The notes: a model not told the origin generated them from the sequence alone. A DNA stretch of 64,000 bases from an uncultured Alistipes sp. (GCA_944320685.1 CALUIK010000003.1:62001-126000); one strand, 5' to 3'. Numbered from the stretch's first letter, positions 18,422 to 28,283 are shown. Numbers and translations are program-made.

Positions 18422-19194
18422 AATTGCTCGAATACATAGCGCACGGCGCGGCAGGCGAGGCCGAGATCATGGTGAACCCCTCGCATGAAGTGCGCCGCGT
18501 CGAGGCGGGAGGCAGGCTGTCGCTCGTGACGGTGCATACAGCGGCGGGTGTGTCGTCGCTGGAGATCACTGTGGGCGAGGGTGCGGCGTTGCATCTGGTG
18601 GAGTTTTTCTGCGGCGGTGCGGTTGGCGCGTGCCGTGTGAGGCAGGCGGCGTCGAGCCTATGCGACATAACGTCGGTGGTGACGGGCTCGGCCGAGCCCG
18701 GCTATTCGGTAGGGCTCGACGGCGCAGGTGCCGAAAACAACCTTCGCGGGGCGTTCATCGCGGGGGGTGCGGAGCGCGTGCGTTTCGGGCTTCGGGTGTC
18801 GCACAATGTGCCTAAATGTACGAGCAACTCGCTTGTGAAGGGCGTTGCGGGCGGTAACGCCGTATGTGAGTTCAACGGTCTGGTCTATGTGGCACAGGAT
18901 GCGCAGCAGACCGACGCGCGGCAGACGAGCCGCAACATAGTGCTGGGCGGCGGGGCGCGTATCGAGACGAAGCCCCAGCTCGAGATATATGCCGACGACG
19001 TGAAGTGTTCGCACGGTGCCACAGTGGGGCAGCTCGACGACGACGCCATCCTGTACATGCGGCAGCGCGGCCTTACGGAGGCGCAGGCGCGGCGGCTTCA
19101 GATCGAGGGTTTCGTGCGCGACATAGTGTCGCAGGCGGGGCCTCTGGCGGAGGCGCTGGCCGAGGAACTTACGGCAAAACTGGAGAAGTTGTAG
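18418..19194 (+). CDS. sufD: Fe-S cluster assembly protein SufD
   Basis: A 258-residue partner of SufB in the SufBC2D scaffold. It is short for the family; E. coli SufD is over 400 residues, and the reduced N-terminal region here seems typical of Bacteroidetes. The conserved beta-helix core and C-terminus are present: VCEFNGLVYVAQDAQQTDARQTSRN, ETKPQLEIYADDVKCSHGATVGQLDDDAILYMRQRGL. The start overlaps the sufC stop (ATGA). The sufS start follows the stop codon after one base. Confidence 0.93.
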   Translation: MKLLEYIAHGAAGEAEIMVNPSHEVRRVEAGGRLSLVTVHTAAGVSSLEITVGEGAALHLVEFFCGGAVGACRVRQAASSLCDITSVVTGSAEPGYSVGLDGAGAENNLRGAFIAGGAERVRFGLRVSHNVPKCTSNSLVKGVAGGNAVCEFNGLVYVAQDAQQTDARQTSRNIVLGGGARIETKPQLEIYADDVKCSHGATVGQLDDDAILYMRQRGLTEAQARRLQIEGFVRDIVSQAGPLAEALAEELTAKLEKL

Positions 19195-19195
19195 C

Positions 19196-20413
19196 ATGTT
19201 CGACGTAGATAAGATACGCAGGGATTTTCCCATTCTCGCAAGCGAGGTGAACGGTCGGCCTCTGGTATACCTCGATAGCGGAGCCACGGCTCAAAAGCCG
19301 GAGAGCGTGCTGCGTTGTGTCGACGGGATGTACCGTACGCTCAATGCCAACATCCACCGCGGCGTGCATTTCATGGCCGAGCAGGCTACCGAACGCTACG
19401 AACAGGCACGCGAGACGGTGCGTGTTTTTATCGGGGCATCGGCACGCGAGGAGGTGGTATTCACGGCGGGGGCGACGGCGGCGCTCAATACGGTGGCTTA
19501 CGCTTGGGGCGAGCGGTTCCTGCACGAAGGTGACAATATCGTGGTGAGCGAGATGGAGCACCACTCGAACCTGGTGCCGTGGCAACTTATCGCCCAGCGC
19601 AAAGGGGCCACGCTGCGCATGCTTCCCTTCGATGACGAAGGGCGGTTGATGACCGAACGGCTGGACTGCATTATCGACTCGCGTACGCGCATGGTGGCGG
19701 TGACGCAGGCATCCAATACGCTGGGCACGCGTCCCGACCTGCGGCCCGTGATCGAACGGGCTCACGCTGCGGGGGCGCTGGTTACGGTCGACGGGTGCCA
19801 GGGTATCGTTCACGGCGGTGTCGACGTCGGTGCATTGGGATGCGACTTCTATGCCTTTTCGGGACATAAACTCTACGGGCCTACGGGTATAGGTGTGCTG
19901 TACGGCCGCCGCGAGCTGCTGGAGGCGATGCCTCCGTTCCTATGCGGCGGGGATATGGTCGACCGCGTATCGTTTGCGGGAACGACATATGCGCCGCTGC
20001 CGCTCAAGTTCGAGGCGGGTACTGCCAATTTCGTCGGGGCCGTGGGCTTGGGCGAGGCCGTGCGGTATGTGCAGTCGCTCGATGCCGCCGAGATCGAGGC
20101 ACACGAGAGGACGCTGGCCGACTATGCAGCCGAGGCTCTTGGCGAGATCGAAGGATTGCGTATATACGGGACAACGAGGGACAAGTCTCCCATCATATCG
20201 TTCAACGTCGAGGGTGTGCACCATTACGATATGGGTATGATCCTCGACAAGTTGGGCATAGCCGTGCGCACGGGACACCATTGCGCCGAGCCGGTGATGG
20301 ACCACTACGGAGTGACGGGCATGTGCCGAGCCTCACTGGCCATGTACAATACGCGCGGGGAGATCGATGCGCTTGCGGCAGGCGTGCGGCGTGCGGTGCG
20401 CATGTTGCGATAG
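19196..20413 (+). CDS. sufS: SufS-type cysteine desulfurase
   Basis: A 405-residue PLP enzyme that takes sulfur from cysteine (giving alanine) and supplies it to the Suf scaffold. The PLP lysine is Lys225 in FSGHKLYGPTG. The persulfide cysteine is Cys363 in RTGHHCAEP, the SufS/group II context. The length is close to the E. coli enzyme (406). It begins one base after sufD. No sufE or sufU is found next to it, so the sulfur-transfer partner must be encoded elsewhere. Confidence 0.95.
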   Translation: MFDVDKIRRDFPILASEVNGRPLVYLDSGATAQKPESVLRCVDGMYRTLNANIHRGVHFMAEQATERYEQARETVRVFIGASAREEVVFTAGATAALNTVAYAWGERFLHEGDNIVVSEMEHHSNLVPWQLIAQRKGATLRMLPFDDEGRLMTERLDCIIDSRTRMVAVTQASNTLGTRPDLRPVIERAHAAGALVTVDGCQGIVHGGVDVGALGCDFYAFSGHKLYGPTGIGVLYGRRELLEAMPPFLCGGDMVDRVSFAGTTYAPLPLKFEAGTANFVGAVGLGEAVRYVQSLDAAEIEAHERTLADYAAEALGEIEGLRIYGTTRDKSPIISFNVEGVHHYDMGMILDKLGIAVRTGHHCAEPVMDHYGVTGMCRASLAMYNTRGEIDALAAGVRRAVRMLR

Positions 20414-20559
20414 GCGGACCGTTTGTTACGGCGCCCGATACGAGAACGGCGTTGTGGGGCGGGAGCCCGAGGGATATTGGGATTGGATCTCGAATGGTGC
20501 GGTACGGGTATGTCCGGCCGTGCGGGAGAATTGTGGAACCAAACGAAAAAAAGGAATTC

Positions 20560-21252
20560 ATGTTCATAGTGCTTGAAGGGGTGGACGGTTCAGGCAAGTC
20601 CACACAGATCGGTAAGTTGCGCGCGATGTTCGAGGAGAGGGGCATGGCGAGCGAGTATATACATTTCCCGCGTTTCGAGGCGCCGTTTTTCGGTGAGCTG
20701 ATCGCGCGGTTCCTGCGTGGCGAGTTGGGCGGTATCAACGAGGTCGACCCCTATATAGTGGCCATGCTCTATGCCGGCGACCGCCGCGATGCCGCGGCCC
20801 TGATACGCCGTTGGCTCGATACGGGCAAGGTCGTTATCGCCGACCGGTATGTCTATTCCAATATAGGATACCAATGCGCCAAGGTGCCCGATGCGGCACG
20901 GCGCGAAGAGTTGCGTCGCTGGATCCTCGATCTCGAGTACGAATATTTCAAGATCCCGCAGCCCGATATCTCGATCTTCCTCGACGTGCCGTTCGCCTTC
21001 ACCGAGCGCAAGCTGGCCGAGGCGCGTGAGGGTGCCGACCGTGAGTATCTGCGTGGCGGCAGGGATATACACGAGTCGTCGCTCGAGTTCCAGAAATCCG
21101 TGCGCGACGTATACCTCGATGCCGTACGCCACGACCACGACCTGCATGTGGTCGATTGCAGTGCCGCAGGCGAGGCGATGGCCTCGCCCGACGAGGTCTT
21201 CGCCCGAATACGGAGCCTCGTGAACCGATATGTAGACCGCATTGGGAGATGA
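20560..21252 (+). CDS. tmk: thymidylate kinase
   Basis: A 230-residue cytoplasmic dTMP kinase (dTMP + ATP to dTDP + ADP). The P-loop is EGVDGSGKST (6-15), the DRY-type motif is ADRYVYSN, and the LID region is EAREGADREYLRGG. The start ATG follows AAGGAATTC, a good ribosome site, and gives the standard MFIVLEGVDGSGKST. It lies 146 bases after sufS and overlaps the next gene by ATGA, so it is coupled to the MauE-like protein. The intervening bases hold no gene. Confidence 0.94.
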   Translation: MFIVLEGVDGSGKSTQIGKLRAMFEERGMASEYIHFPRFEAPFFGELIARFLRGELGGINEVDPYIVAMLYAGDRRDAAALIRRWLDTGKVVIADRYVYSNIGYQCAKVPDAARREELRRWILDLEYEYFKIPQPDISIFLDVPFAFTERKLAEAREGADREYLRGGRDIHESSLEFQKSVRDVYLDAVRHDHDLHVVDCSAAGEAMASPDEVFARIRSLVNRYVDRIGR

Positions 21253-22364
21253 GCCGCAAGTTGAAGATAGCTTCGCACGTGTGCCGCGTCATCGTGGGTC
21301 TCATATTTGTCTTTTCGGGATTCGTGAAGGCGGTGGATCCTTGGGGTACGGCGTTGAAAGTCAACGAGTATCTCTCGATTTACGGCATGGAGAGGCTGAG
21401 CGGAGTTAGCATGATGTTCTCGATATGGCTGTGCGGTGCCGAGTTGATGATGGGACTCATGCTGCTGTTCAAGGTCCGTACGCGGCTGGTGTCGATCTTC
21501 GCGCTGGTATCGATGATATTTTTCACGGTGCTTACGTTCCTCAGTGCCACGTGGATACCGGTCGAGGACTGCGGTTGCTTCGGCGATGCGCTGAAGTTGA
21601 CGCCGTGGGAGACATTTGCCAAGAATGTGGTGATACTGCCGATGGTGTTCGTGGTGTGGTACCGTTACCGCGGTCACCGCGTGCTGGAATTCAAGCGCAT
21701 AGAGATATGCCTTACGACGCTGTTCCTCGTGCTGGCCATGGGGCTGGGTACATATTGTTACTTTACGCTGCCTCTGATAGACTTCCTGCCCTATAAGGTC
21801 GGTGCCAACATTTACGAGATGATATCGGCGCAGCATGATACGGGAGCCGAGACCATGTCGGAGGAAGAATATGTCCTCGTCTACCGCAACCGTGCTACGG
21901 ATGAGCTTCGTGAGTTCTCGATCGACGATGACGAATGGCGCGATGATTCGAAATGGGAGTGGGTCGAGACACGCGTTGAGAATGAGACGCCGGCCGTGCA
22001 GACACTCGTGAGCGAGTTCTCGCTGTCGGATCCCGAGGGCAATGTGACGGACGACCTGTTGACGCGCGAGGGTACAGTATACCTTATCTGCGTCACCGAC
22101 TTCAACGACATAGGCGAGGGGTGCCGCCGCCGTCTGCGCCGCGTCGTGGAGCGTGCCGGCGGTGAGGGAGCCACGGTGGCGTGTATCACGCCGCAACCGT
22201 TGCGCAGCGTTACCTATTACCGTTTCGACGGCAGCGAAGAGGTGCGTTGTTACAATATCGACGCTACGGTCATGAAGACCATGCTGCGCGCCAAGAACGG
22301 TCTGGTGGTGTTGCGCGGCGGCGTCATAGAGGCGAAGTACAACTGCGGGAGCATAGATTTCTGA
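21249..22364 (+). CDS. MauE/DoxX-like membrane protein (BT_3928-type)
   Basis: A 371-residue protein. The first about 150 residues form four membrane helices of the DoxX/MauE family (IFVFSGFVKAVDPWGTALKVNEYL; the loop VEDCGCFGDAL carries the CxC motif typical of MauE). A fifth segment follows near 160-180, then a soluble region of about 190 residues with a thioredoxin-like sequence pattern but no CxxC. The MauE family is linked to thiol and quinone redox in the membrane. By resemblance this is the BT_3928 family of Bacteroidetes; its role is unknown. Start coupled to tmk (ATGA). Confidence 0.78.
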   Translation: MSRKLKIASHVCRVIVGLIFVFSGFVKAVDPWGTALKVNEYLSIYGMERLSGVSMMFSIWLCGAELMMGLMLLFKVRTRLVSIFALVSMIFFTVLTFLSATWIPVEDCGCFGDALKLTPWETFAKNVVILPMVFVVWYRYRGHRVLEFKRIEICLTTLFLVLAMGLGTYCYFTLPLIDFLPYKVGANIYEMISAQHDTGAETMSEEEYVLVYRNRATDELREFSIDDDEWRDDSKWEWVETRVENETPAVQTLVSEFSLSDPEGNVTDDLLTREGTVYLICVTDFNDIGEGCRRRLRRVVERAGGEGATVACITPQPLRSVTYYRFDGSEEVRCYNIDATVMKTMLRAKNGLVVLRGGVIEAKYNCGSIDF

Positions 22365-22393
22365 CCGCACGGGAACAGCAGGCAGGGGTTTGG

Positions 22394-22436
22394 TATAAAA
22401 ATTGACCTTCACATCCGTGAAGGTCAATTTTTTATA
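22394..22436 (+). terminator. strong intrinsic terminator directly before the efflux operon
   Basis: A nearly perfect stem of about 18 bp (22394-22412 with 22417-22436) with loop ATCC and a T-run inside its distal arm. It ends two bases before the ATG of the next gene. It terminates the suf-tmk-side transcript or attenuates the efflux operon. Confidence 0.8.
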
Positions 22437-22438
22437 CT

Positions 22439-23485
22439 ATGTGCAAACCGATATTTTCCCTGTTCCTGACGTCCGTGTTATATGCCGGCGGCAGCAGTTG
22501 TGGCGGCGGTGCGCCCGAACATGGCTACGTACGGCCCGTTAAGGTGGCTACGGTACATGCCGTCGGTTATGTCGACAAGGATTTCGCAGGCATGGCTACG
22601 GCTGACGACGCCACGAATCTCGCGTTCAAGATTGCGGGACAGGTGTCGAGTGTCGATGTGGCAAAAGGCGACTATGTTGCGCGCGGGGCGCTTCTTGCAC
22701 AGCTCGATCCTCGCGACGTGCAGCTTCAAGTCGATGCCGACCGTTCGCTCTACGAGAAAGCCTCGTCGCAACTCTCGCGCATGAGACGGCTGCTTGACCA
22801 CGAGGCGGTCTCGCGGCAGGAGTACGAGTCGGCGCAGACCTCCTACGTGCAGGCCAAGTCGGCTTACGAGAACTCGAAGGACCTGCTTGTCGATACGAAG
22901 CTCCGCGCACCGTTCGACGGCGTGGTCGAGCGTACGTATGTCGACACCTACGAGCGCGTGCAGTCGGGGCAGACGGTGGTGCGGCTGGTGAATCCTGTCA
23001 GCTCGACTGTCGAGTTCACCATGCCCGAGAGGGGCATGCCGTTCCTTTCCGATACTACGACACGTTTCTTCGTCACATTCGACAGCTATCCCGGGAGACG
23101 TTTTGCGGCACGTCTTGACAGCTACGCCAAAACTTCGTCCGACGCCTCGGGCTTTCCCGTGTCGTTGAGGATCGACAGTGCGGATGCCGAGCGTTTCGGC
23201 ATATCGCCCGGCATGACGTGCAGCGTCATGATGCGTACGTCGGAGAATGCGGCGAGTGTCGTTGGGGTTCCGCTCACGGCTGTGTACGCTCCGGCCGAGG
23301 GCGGCACGTACGTATGGTGCATTACGGATGACGGGCGTGTCGAGCGGCGGGAGGTCGTCACGGGCGGCCTCTTCGGGCGCGATATGGTTATGGTGGAGAG
23401 TGGCCTTAAGGCGGGTGAGAAGGTTGTGACAGCGGGTGTTTATCGTTTGCGCGACGGCGAAGAGGTGAAAATACTGAATCAGTGA
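22439..23485 (+). CDS. RND efflux periplasmic adaptor (membrane fusion protein)
   Basis: A 348-residue HlyD/AcrA-type adaptor joining an RND pump to an outer-membrane channel. The N-terminus carries a lipoprotein-like signal ending in GSSC. The biotinyl-lipoyl halves are visible at NLAFKIAGQVSSVDVAKGDYVARGALLAQLD and LRAPFDGVVERTYVDTYERVQSGQTVVRLV, with a helical hairpin between them. A beta-barrel and a membrane-proximal domain (KAGEKVVTAGVYRLRDGEEVKIL) complete the family plan. The ATG sits two bases after a terminator hairpin and has no Shine-Dalgarno. It is followed after 4 bases by the pump gene. Confidence 0.9.
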   Translation: MCKPIFSLFLTSVLYAGGSSCGGGAPEHGYVRPVKVATVHAVGYVDKDFAGMATADDATNLAFKIAGQVSSVDVAKGDYVARGALLAQLDPRDVQLQVDADRSLYEKASSQLSRMRRLLDHEAVSRQEYESAQTSYVQAKSAYENSKDLLVDTKLRAPFDGVVERTYVDTYERVQSGQTVVRLVNPVSSTVEFTMPERGMPFLSDTTTRFFVTFDSYPGRRFAARLDSYAKTSSDASGFPVSLRIDSADAERFGISPGMTCSVMMRTSENAASVVGVPLTAVYAPAEGGTYVWCITDDGRVERREVVTGGLFGRDMVMVESGLKAGEKVVTAGVYRLRDGEEVKILNQ

Positions 23486-23489
23486 TGCC

Positions 23490-26400
23490 ATGTCGATAGC
23501 CGATTATTCGATACGCAACCGCAGTGTGGTGTGGTTTGTGCTGGTGCTCTTTATCGTAGGGGGCATGTGGGCCTTCGCGTCGATGGGTAAAAAGGAGGAC
23601 TCGACATTCGTACTGAAAACGGCCGTTGTGACGTGCAGCTACCCGGGCGCCACGCCCGTGCAGGTCGAGCAGCTTATATCGGAACCTGTGGCGCGCGAAC
23701 TGCAGTCCATGCGGCGCGTGCACAAGATAACTTCGGAGTCCTATTACGGCTATTCGAAGATAACCGTGGAACTGGATCCCGCCGTGCGTGCCGACGATAT
23801 CCCGCAGTTGTGGGACGAACTGCGGCGCAAGGTCATGAACATATCTCCGCAACTGCCCGCGGGTGCCGGCCCGATCAGCGTAAACGACGACTTCAGCGAC
23901 GTATACGGTCTCTACTACGGCCTTGTTGCGGACGAAGGCTTCTCGTGGGGTGAAATACGCGATTGGGCGCAACGCATAAAGACCGAGGCGGTGACGGTGT
24001 CGGGGGTGCAGAAGGTAGCGCTGTTCGCCGAACAGACGCCCGTGATAAATTTGTATATAACAATGTCGGCGCTGGCCAGTTTCGCCATCACGCCCGAGAT
24101 GATCGTGGCGACCATCTCGCAGCAGAATGCCATTGTCAACAGCGGCCGCGTCGTGGCCGGCGAGATGGAGATACGTGTCCTGGAGACGGGTGTATACGCC
24201 TCAGCCGACGATATAGCCGACCAGCTGCTCATAGCGTCCGACGGCCGCCAGTACCGTCTTGGCGACATCGCCCGTATCGAGGAGGGGTATATCGAGCCGC
24301 CCGCGGCGGTGATGCACGTTGACGGACGGCGGGCAGTGGGTATAGGCATCTCGTCGGAGGCGGATGCCGACGTGGTGGCACTCGGAGGCGAGGTGCGCGA
24401 ACTGATGGAGCAGATTGCGGGCGAGATGCCTGTCGGGATGGATATCGTGACGCTCTATCCCGAGGATGAGATCGCCCGCGAGGCCAACATGTCGTTTCTG
24501 GCGAACCTGCTGGAGTCTGTGGCTATCGTGATCGTGGTGATAATGGTGGCTATGGGGGTACGGAGCGGCTCGCTTATAGGCTCGTCGCTGCTGTTCACCA
24601 TCGGCGGTACCATGCTATGCATGTATGTGACGGGAGAAGGGATAAACCGCACGTCGCTGGCGGGGTTCATCATAGCTATGGGCATGCTGGTCGACAACGC
24701 CATAGTGGTCACGGACAATGCCTTGAAATCGGCGGCTGCGGGCATGCCGCTTCGCGAGGCCCTCGTAGACGGCGCCGAGTCCCCGAAGTGGGGCCTGTTG
24801 GGGGCTACGCTCATCGCCGTTTTCTCGTTTCTGCCGCTCTATCTGGCACCCTCAGCCGTGGCCGAGATCGTCAAGCCGCTGTTTGCAGTCATAGCCCTCT
24901 CGCTGGTGATCAGTTGGGTGCTGGCGTTGACGCAGGTACCCATGTTCGGCATGTTCATGCTCAAGGGCCCCTTCCGTGCGGGGGCTCAAGGCCGTTTTGC
25001 CGGTTTCGACCGTGTGCTTGGGTGGATGCTCGGCCACAGGTGGACGGTGGTGACGGCATCCGTGGCGCTCTTTGCGGGGTCCATGGCCGTCATGCGGGTC
25101 ATGCCGCAGAACTTCTTTCCGCAACTCGACAAACCCTATTTCCGTGCCGATGTAATTCTGCCCGAAGGGTACGACATAGCCCATACGCAGCGCTGTCTCG
25201 ACACCATGACCCGATGGCTGCATGCGCAGCCCGAGGTCGTGCGCGTCTCGACAACGGCGGGGTCGACGCCGTTGCGGTACTATCTGGCCAGCAGCAGCGT
25301 GGCCTTGCGGCCCAACTTCGGTAATGTCTTGGTTGAGGTCGACGACAAAAGGTCGACAGAGAAGGTGAAGGAGCGTTTCGACGAATTCGTGCTCACGTCG
25401 TGTCCCGACGTATGGCTGCGGTCATCGCTCTTCAAGCTATCGCCGGTACCCGACGCCACGATAGAGATCGGTTTCGTGGGCAGCGACATCGACACGCTGC
25501 TGCGTCTGACCGGCATGGTGGAGGAGATTATGTGGCGCGACGGCGGGGCGGTGAACATACGCAACAGCTGGGGAAACCGCATACCGGCGTGGGGCCCCGT
25601 CTATTCGCAGACGAAAGGTCAGCGTATAGGTGTGAGCCGCAGCCGTATGGCGCAGTGGATGACCCTCGCCACGCAGGGATACAACATGGGCGAATACCGC
25701 CGCGGCGACGAGCTGGTGCCAATACTGCTGAAGGACGAGGCGCAGCGGGACTACAACCTCTCGAACCTGCAGTCGATGCCCGTCTTCTCGCAGAGCGGCC
25801 GCGTCTATTCCATCGAGCAAGCGAGCAGCCGTTTCGATTTCGATTTCGTGAACGGCGCGGTCAAGCAGTACAACCGCCAACGGGTGATGAAGGCGCAGTG
25901 CGATCCTGCGTGCGGCGTCAACACGCAGCGGCTCTATTCGCGCATCGTGGCGGCAGTAGGGCGGGAGGTTACGGTGCCGGAAGGGTACCGCATGCGCATC
26001 TTCGGCGAGCAGGAGTCGCAGGCTGAGTCCAATGCCGCTCTGGCGGCGAACATGCCCCTGACGCTGGTGCTGATGTTCATAGTGCTGCTGTTGCTTTTCG
26101 GCAACTACCGCGATCCTGTGGTGATACTGCTCATGACGCCGTTGATTTTCATCGGTGTGGTCGGCGGTCTGCTGGCGACGGGAAACCAATTCAACTTCTT
26201 CTCGCTGCTGGGGCTGCTGGGGCTTGTCGGCATGAACGTGAAAAACGCCGTGATTCTGGTCTCGTCGATCAATGAACTGCGTGCGGCGGGAACGGACGGC
26301 GCGGAGGCTGTGGTGCGGGCGGCGCGCAGCCGTCTGGTTCCGGTGTGCATGGCCTCGGCCACGACCGTTCTGGCACTCGTGCCGCTGCTATTCGATTCGC

Positions 26401-26513
26401 TCTTCGCCAGCATGGCGGCGACCATAATGGGTGGCCTGATCGTGGCCACGGCGCTGACGGTGTTCGTGCTGCCAGTTACATACGCATTGTTTCACAATAT
26501 AGGAAAGAGATGA
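23490..26513 (+). CDS. RND-family efflux pump inner-membrane subunit
   Basis: A 1007-residue AcrB/MdtC-like proton-driven transporter. It has the duplicated 6+6 transmembrane plan with two large periplasmic loops. TM4 carries GMLVDNAIVVTDNALK, the proton-relay aspartate region, and the second half has GLLGLVGMNVKNAVILVSS. The length is typical. The N-terminus MSIADYSIRNRSVVWFVLVLFIVGG fits the family, and SIRNRSVVW suggests a heavy-RND or MdtB-like subgroup common in Bacteroidetes. Substrates are unknown. It overlaps the start of the channel gene. Confidence 0.93.
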   Translation: MSIADYSIRNRSVVWFVLVLFIVGGMWAFASMGKKEDSTFVLKTAVVTCSYPGATPVQVEQLISEPVARELQSMRRVHKITSESYYGYSKITVELDPAVRADDIPQLWDELRRKVMNISPQLPAGAGPISVNDDFSDVYGLYYGLVADEGFSWGEIRDWAQRIKTEAVTVSGVQKVALFAEQTPVINLYITMSALASFAITPEMIVATISQQNAIVNSGRVVAGEMEIRVLETGVYASADDIADQLLIASDGRQYRLGDIARIEEGYIEPPAAVMHVDGRRAVGIGISSEADADVVALGGEVRELMEQIAGEMPVGMDIVTLYPEDEIAREANMSFLANLLESVAIVIVVIMVAMGVRSGSLIGSSLLFTIGGTMLCMYVTGEGINRTSLAGFIIAMGMLVDNAIVVTDNALKSAAAGMPLREALVDGAESPKWGLLGATLIAVFSFLPLYLAPSAVAEIVKPLFAVIALSLVISWVLALTQVPMFGMFMLKGPFRAGAQGRFAGFDRVLGWMLGHRWTVVTASVALFAGSMAVMRVMPQNFFPQLDKPYFRADVILPEGYDIAHTQRCLDTMTRWLHAQPEVVRVSTTAGSTPLRYYLASSSVALRPNFGNVLVEVDDKRSTEKVKERFDEFVLTSCPDVWLRSSLFKLSPVPDATIEIGFVGSDIDTLLRLTGMVEEIMWRDGGAVNIRNSWGNRIPAWGPVYSQTKGQRIGVSRSRMAQWMTLATQGYNMGEYRRGDELVPILLKDEAQRDYNLSNLQSMPVFSQSGRVYSIEQASSRFDFDFVNGAVKQYNRQRVMKAQCDPACGVNTQRLYSRIVAAVGREVTVPEGYRMRIFGEQESQAESNAALAANMPLTLVLMFIVLLLLFGNYRDPVVILLMTPLIFIGVVGGLLATGNQFNFFSLLGLLGLVGMNVKNAVILVSSINELRAAGTDGAEAVVRAARSRLVPVCMASATTVLALVPLLFDSLFASMAATIMGGLIVATALTVFVLPVTYALFHNIGKR

Positions 26514-27763
26514 TGAACGGATTACGTATTGCGCTTATTCTTCTGCTGGGATGCACGTCCCGCGCCGTGCGGGGGCAGCAGATGACGCTGGCGGCATATC
26601 GCGACAGCGTGATCGGTTACAGCTGGCAGTTGAAGAGTGCCGCGGCGAACGCCTCGGGGGCGCGGGAGACGGCGCGCCTGAGGAAGAAAGAGATGCTGCC
26701 CGAAATATCGGCCTCGGCCTCGGCGGCAAAGACATTCCACGAGATGGCCGAAACCCGCTTGTGGGGCTTCGCCGTAAAGCCTCAGGTGGTGCAGACGCTA
26801 TACGGCGGCGGATTGCGCGCCGCCTCGCGCAAGGCCGAGAGCGACTACCGTTCGGCCCTGTGCGACGAGCGGGCGGCGGTGCTCGACGTGCGTTATGCGG
26901 CCGACTATGCTTACTGGAATGTATCCGCCATGCAGATATTCATGTCGGCGGCCGAGGAGTATGTCTCGATCATTGAGTCGCTGTACCGTGTGGTGGAGCG
27001 CCGCTTCGGCGAGGGGTATATAGCCAAGAGCGACCTGCTTCAGGTGGAGACGCGTCTGAGCGACGCCGAGTACCAGCTTGAGACGGCGCGGCGTACATAT
27101 GCCGAGGTGCTGCACGCCTTCAATTCGCAGTTCGGGGCCGAACTCGACCGCGAGGCGCGGCTTGCCCAGTCGATAACGGATACCCTGCCGATGCCCGTGC
27201 GGGTGACCGTCGGCGAGATGCTCATGTGCCGTCCCGATATTATGGCGGCGGAACAGCGGGTGCAGGCGGCGGAGCATGCTGTGGATGCCGTGCGTGCGGC
27301 CTATAATCCGCATGTGAGTGTCGGCGCAGGAGGTTCATGGCAGACATTCACATCGAAGGCGTCGGGGCGTACATATCTCGATGCCGCACTCTCGGTAGCC
27401 GTGAGCGTACCCATATTCGGATGGGGCGCGCGGCACGATGCCGTCGCGGCCGCGGGGAGTGCGGTACGCGGGTCGCGTTACCTGCTCGGTGAGGCGCGCG
27501 ACGCTGCGGCGCGCGAGGAGGCCGACGGCTGGAGCGCCCTTGCGAGCAGCCGTGCGCAGATGCTTTCGTCGCTGCACAACCTGAAGATCGCGGGCGAGAA
27601 TCTCGACATAAGCACCTACTCCTACAACGAGGGGCAGGCTACAATCCTCGACGTGCTGCAGGCGCAGCTGAGCTGGATACAGATATACACCAACGCCATC
27701 ACCGCACAGTTCAACTATGCGGTGGCGGTGTCGGCGTACGAAAGGATTACGGCGGCGTATTAG
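26510..27763 (+). CDS. TolC-like outer-membrane efflux channel
   Basis: A 417-residue protein with a signal peptide (MMNGLRIALILLLGCTSRAVRG) and the OEP repeat plan. Long amphipathic helices are visible with the duplicated signatures ARLRKKEMLPEISASASAA and VDAVRAAYNPHVSVGAGGSW, and a late VSVPIFGWGARHDAVAAA. It is the third part of the tripartite RND system. The start overlaps the pump stop (two in-frame ATGs at 26510 and 26513). The stop overlaps by a few bases the stop of the convergent osmC-like gene, leaving no room for a terminator between them. Confidence 0.9.
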   Translation: MMNGLRIALILLLGCTSRAVRGQQMTLAAYRDSVIGYSWQLKSAAANASGARETARLRKKEMLPEISASASAAKTFHEMAETRLWGFAVKPQVVQTLYGGGLRAASRKAESDYRSALCDERAAVLDVRYAADYAYWNVSAMQIFMSAAEEYVSIIESLYRVVERRFGEGYIAKSDLLQVETRLSDAEYQLETARRTYAEVLHAFNSQFGAELDREARLAQSITDTLPMPVRVTVGEMLMCRPDIMAAEQRVQAAEHAVDAVRAAYNPHVSVGAGGSWQTFTSKASGRTYLDAALSVAVSVPIFGWGARHDAVAAAGSAVRGSRYLLGEARDAAAREEADGWSALASSRAQMLSSLHNLKIAGENLDISTYSYNEGQATILDVLQAQLSWIQIYTNAITAQFNYAVAVSAYERITAAY

Positions 27764-28170
27764 ACCCGAACGCTCTCGGTGCTTACGACGGAGATCTCAT
27801 GCGCCACGGGCGCGATCATGCGCAACATGGCTATGGTACCGCAATATTTGTCTTGCGTAAGGGCTATGGCGCGGCTTACGGCGTTCTGGTCGGCGATAGC
27901 CTTGCATTGTGCGTTGTAGGATACGTTGAAGCTGCGGAAGCGGCTGCCGGCCTGTACTTCGGGCGTGTCGAGGACGCCTTCGACGCTTATCTCTAGCGCC
28001 TTGAGCGTGATCTTCTCCTTGCGAAGGATGCCTTGTAGGGTCAGGCCTGCGCACTTTGCCGCTGCACACAGCATCAGCGCCTTGGGATTCAGGTCGTCGG
28101 TCTTCTGCGAGCCGTCGAGGCGGAACTTGCCGCTGCGGGCGAGTTCTACGGTTACTTTTTGCGTGTTCAT
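27760..28170 (-). CDS. OsmC-family peroxiredoxin-like protein
   Basis: A 136-residue OsmC/Ohr-family protein. The two conserved cysteines are present: Cys40 in LCAAAKCAGLT and Cys110 in TQDKYCGTIAML. The arrangement matches the YhfA/OsmC-like branch rather than classical Ohr. The family reduces organic hydroperoxides or related thiol-reactive compounds in the cytoplasm. The start MNTQKVTVELARSGKF was chosen by family N-terminus; the frame stays open far upstream only because it is antisense to the TPR gene. It is convergent with the efflux channel (overlapping stops) and divergent from the TPR gene. Confidence 0.87.
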   Translation of the reverse strand: MNTQKVTVELARSGKFRLDGSQKTDDLNPKALMLCAAAKCAGLTLQGILRKEKITLKALEISVEGVLDTPEVQAGSRFRSFNVSYNAQCKAIADQNAVSRAIALTQDKYCGTIAMLRMIAPVAHEISVVSTESVRV

Positions 28171-28283
28171 TGTCTTTGTGGTTTTAAAATTCGTGCGGAG
28201 CGGACCGATCGGCGATCCTGCCGCCGCGATACTCCGTGGGGACAATAATCGTTCCTTTGTTGCGTATTTCATGGCAAAATCGC

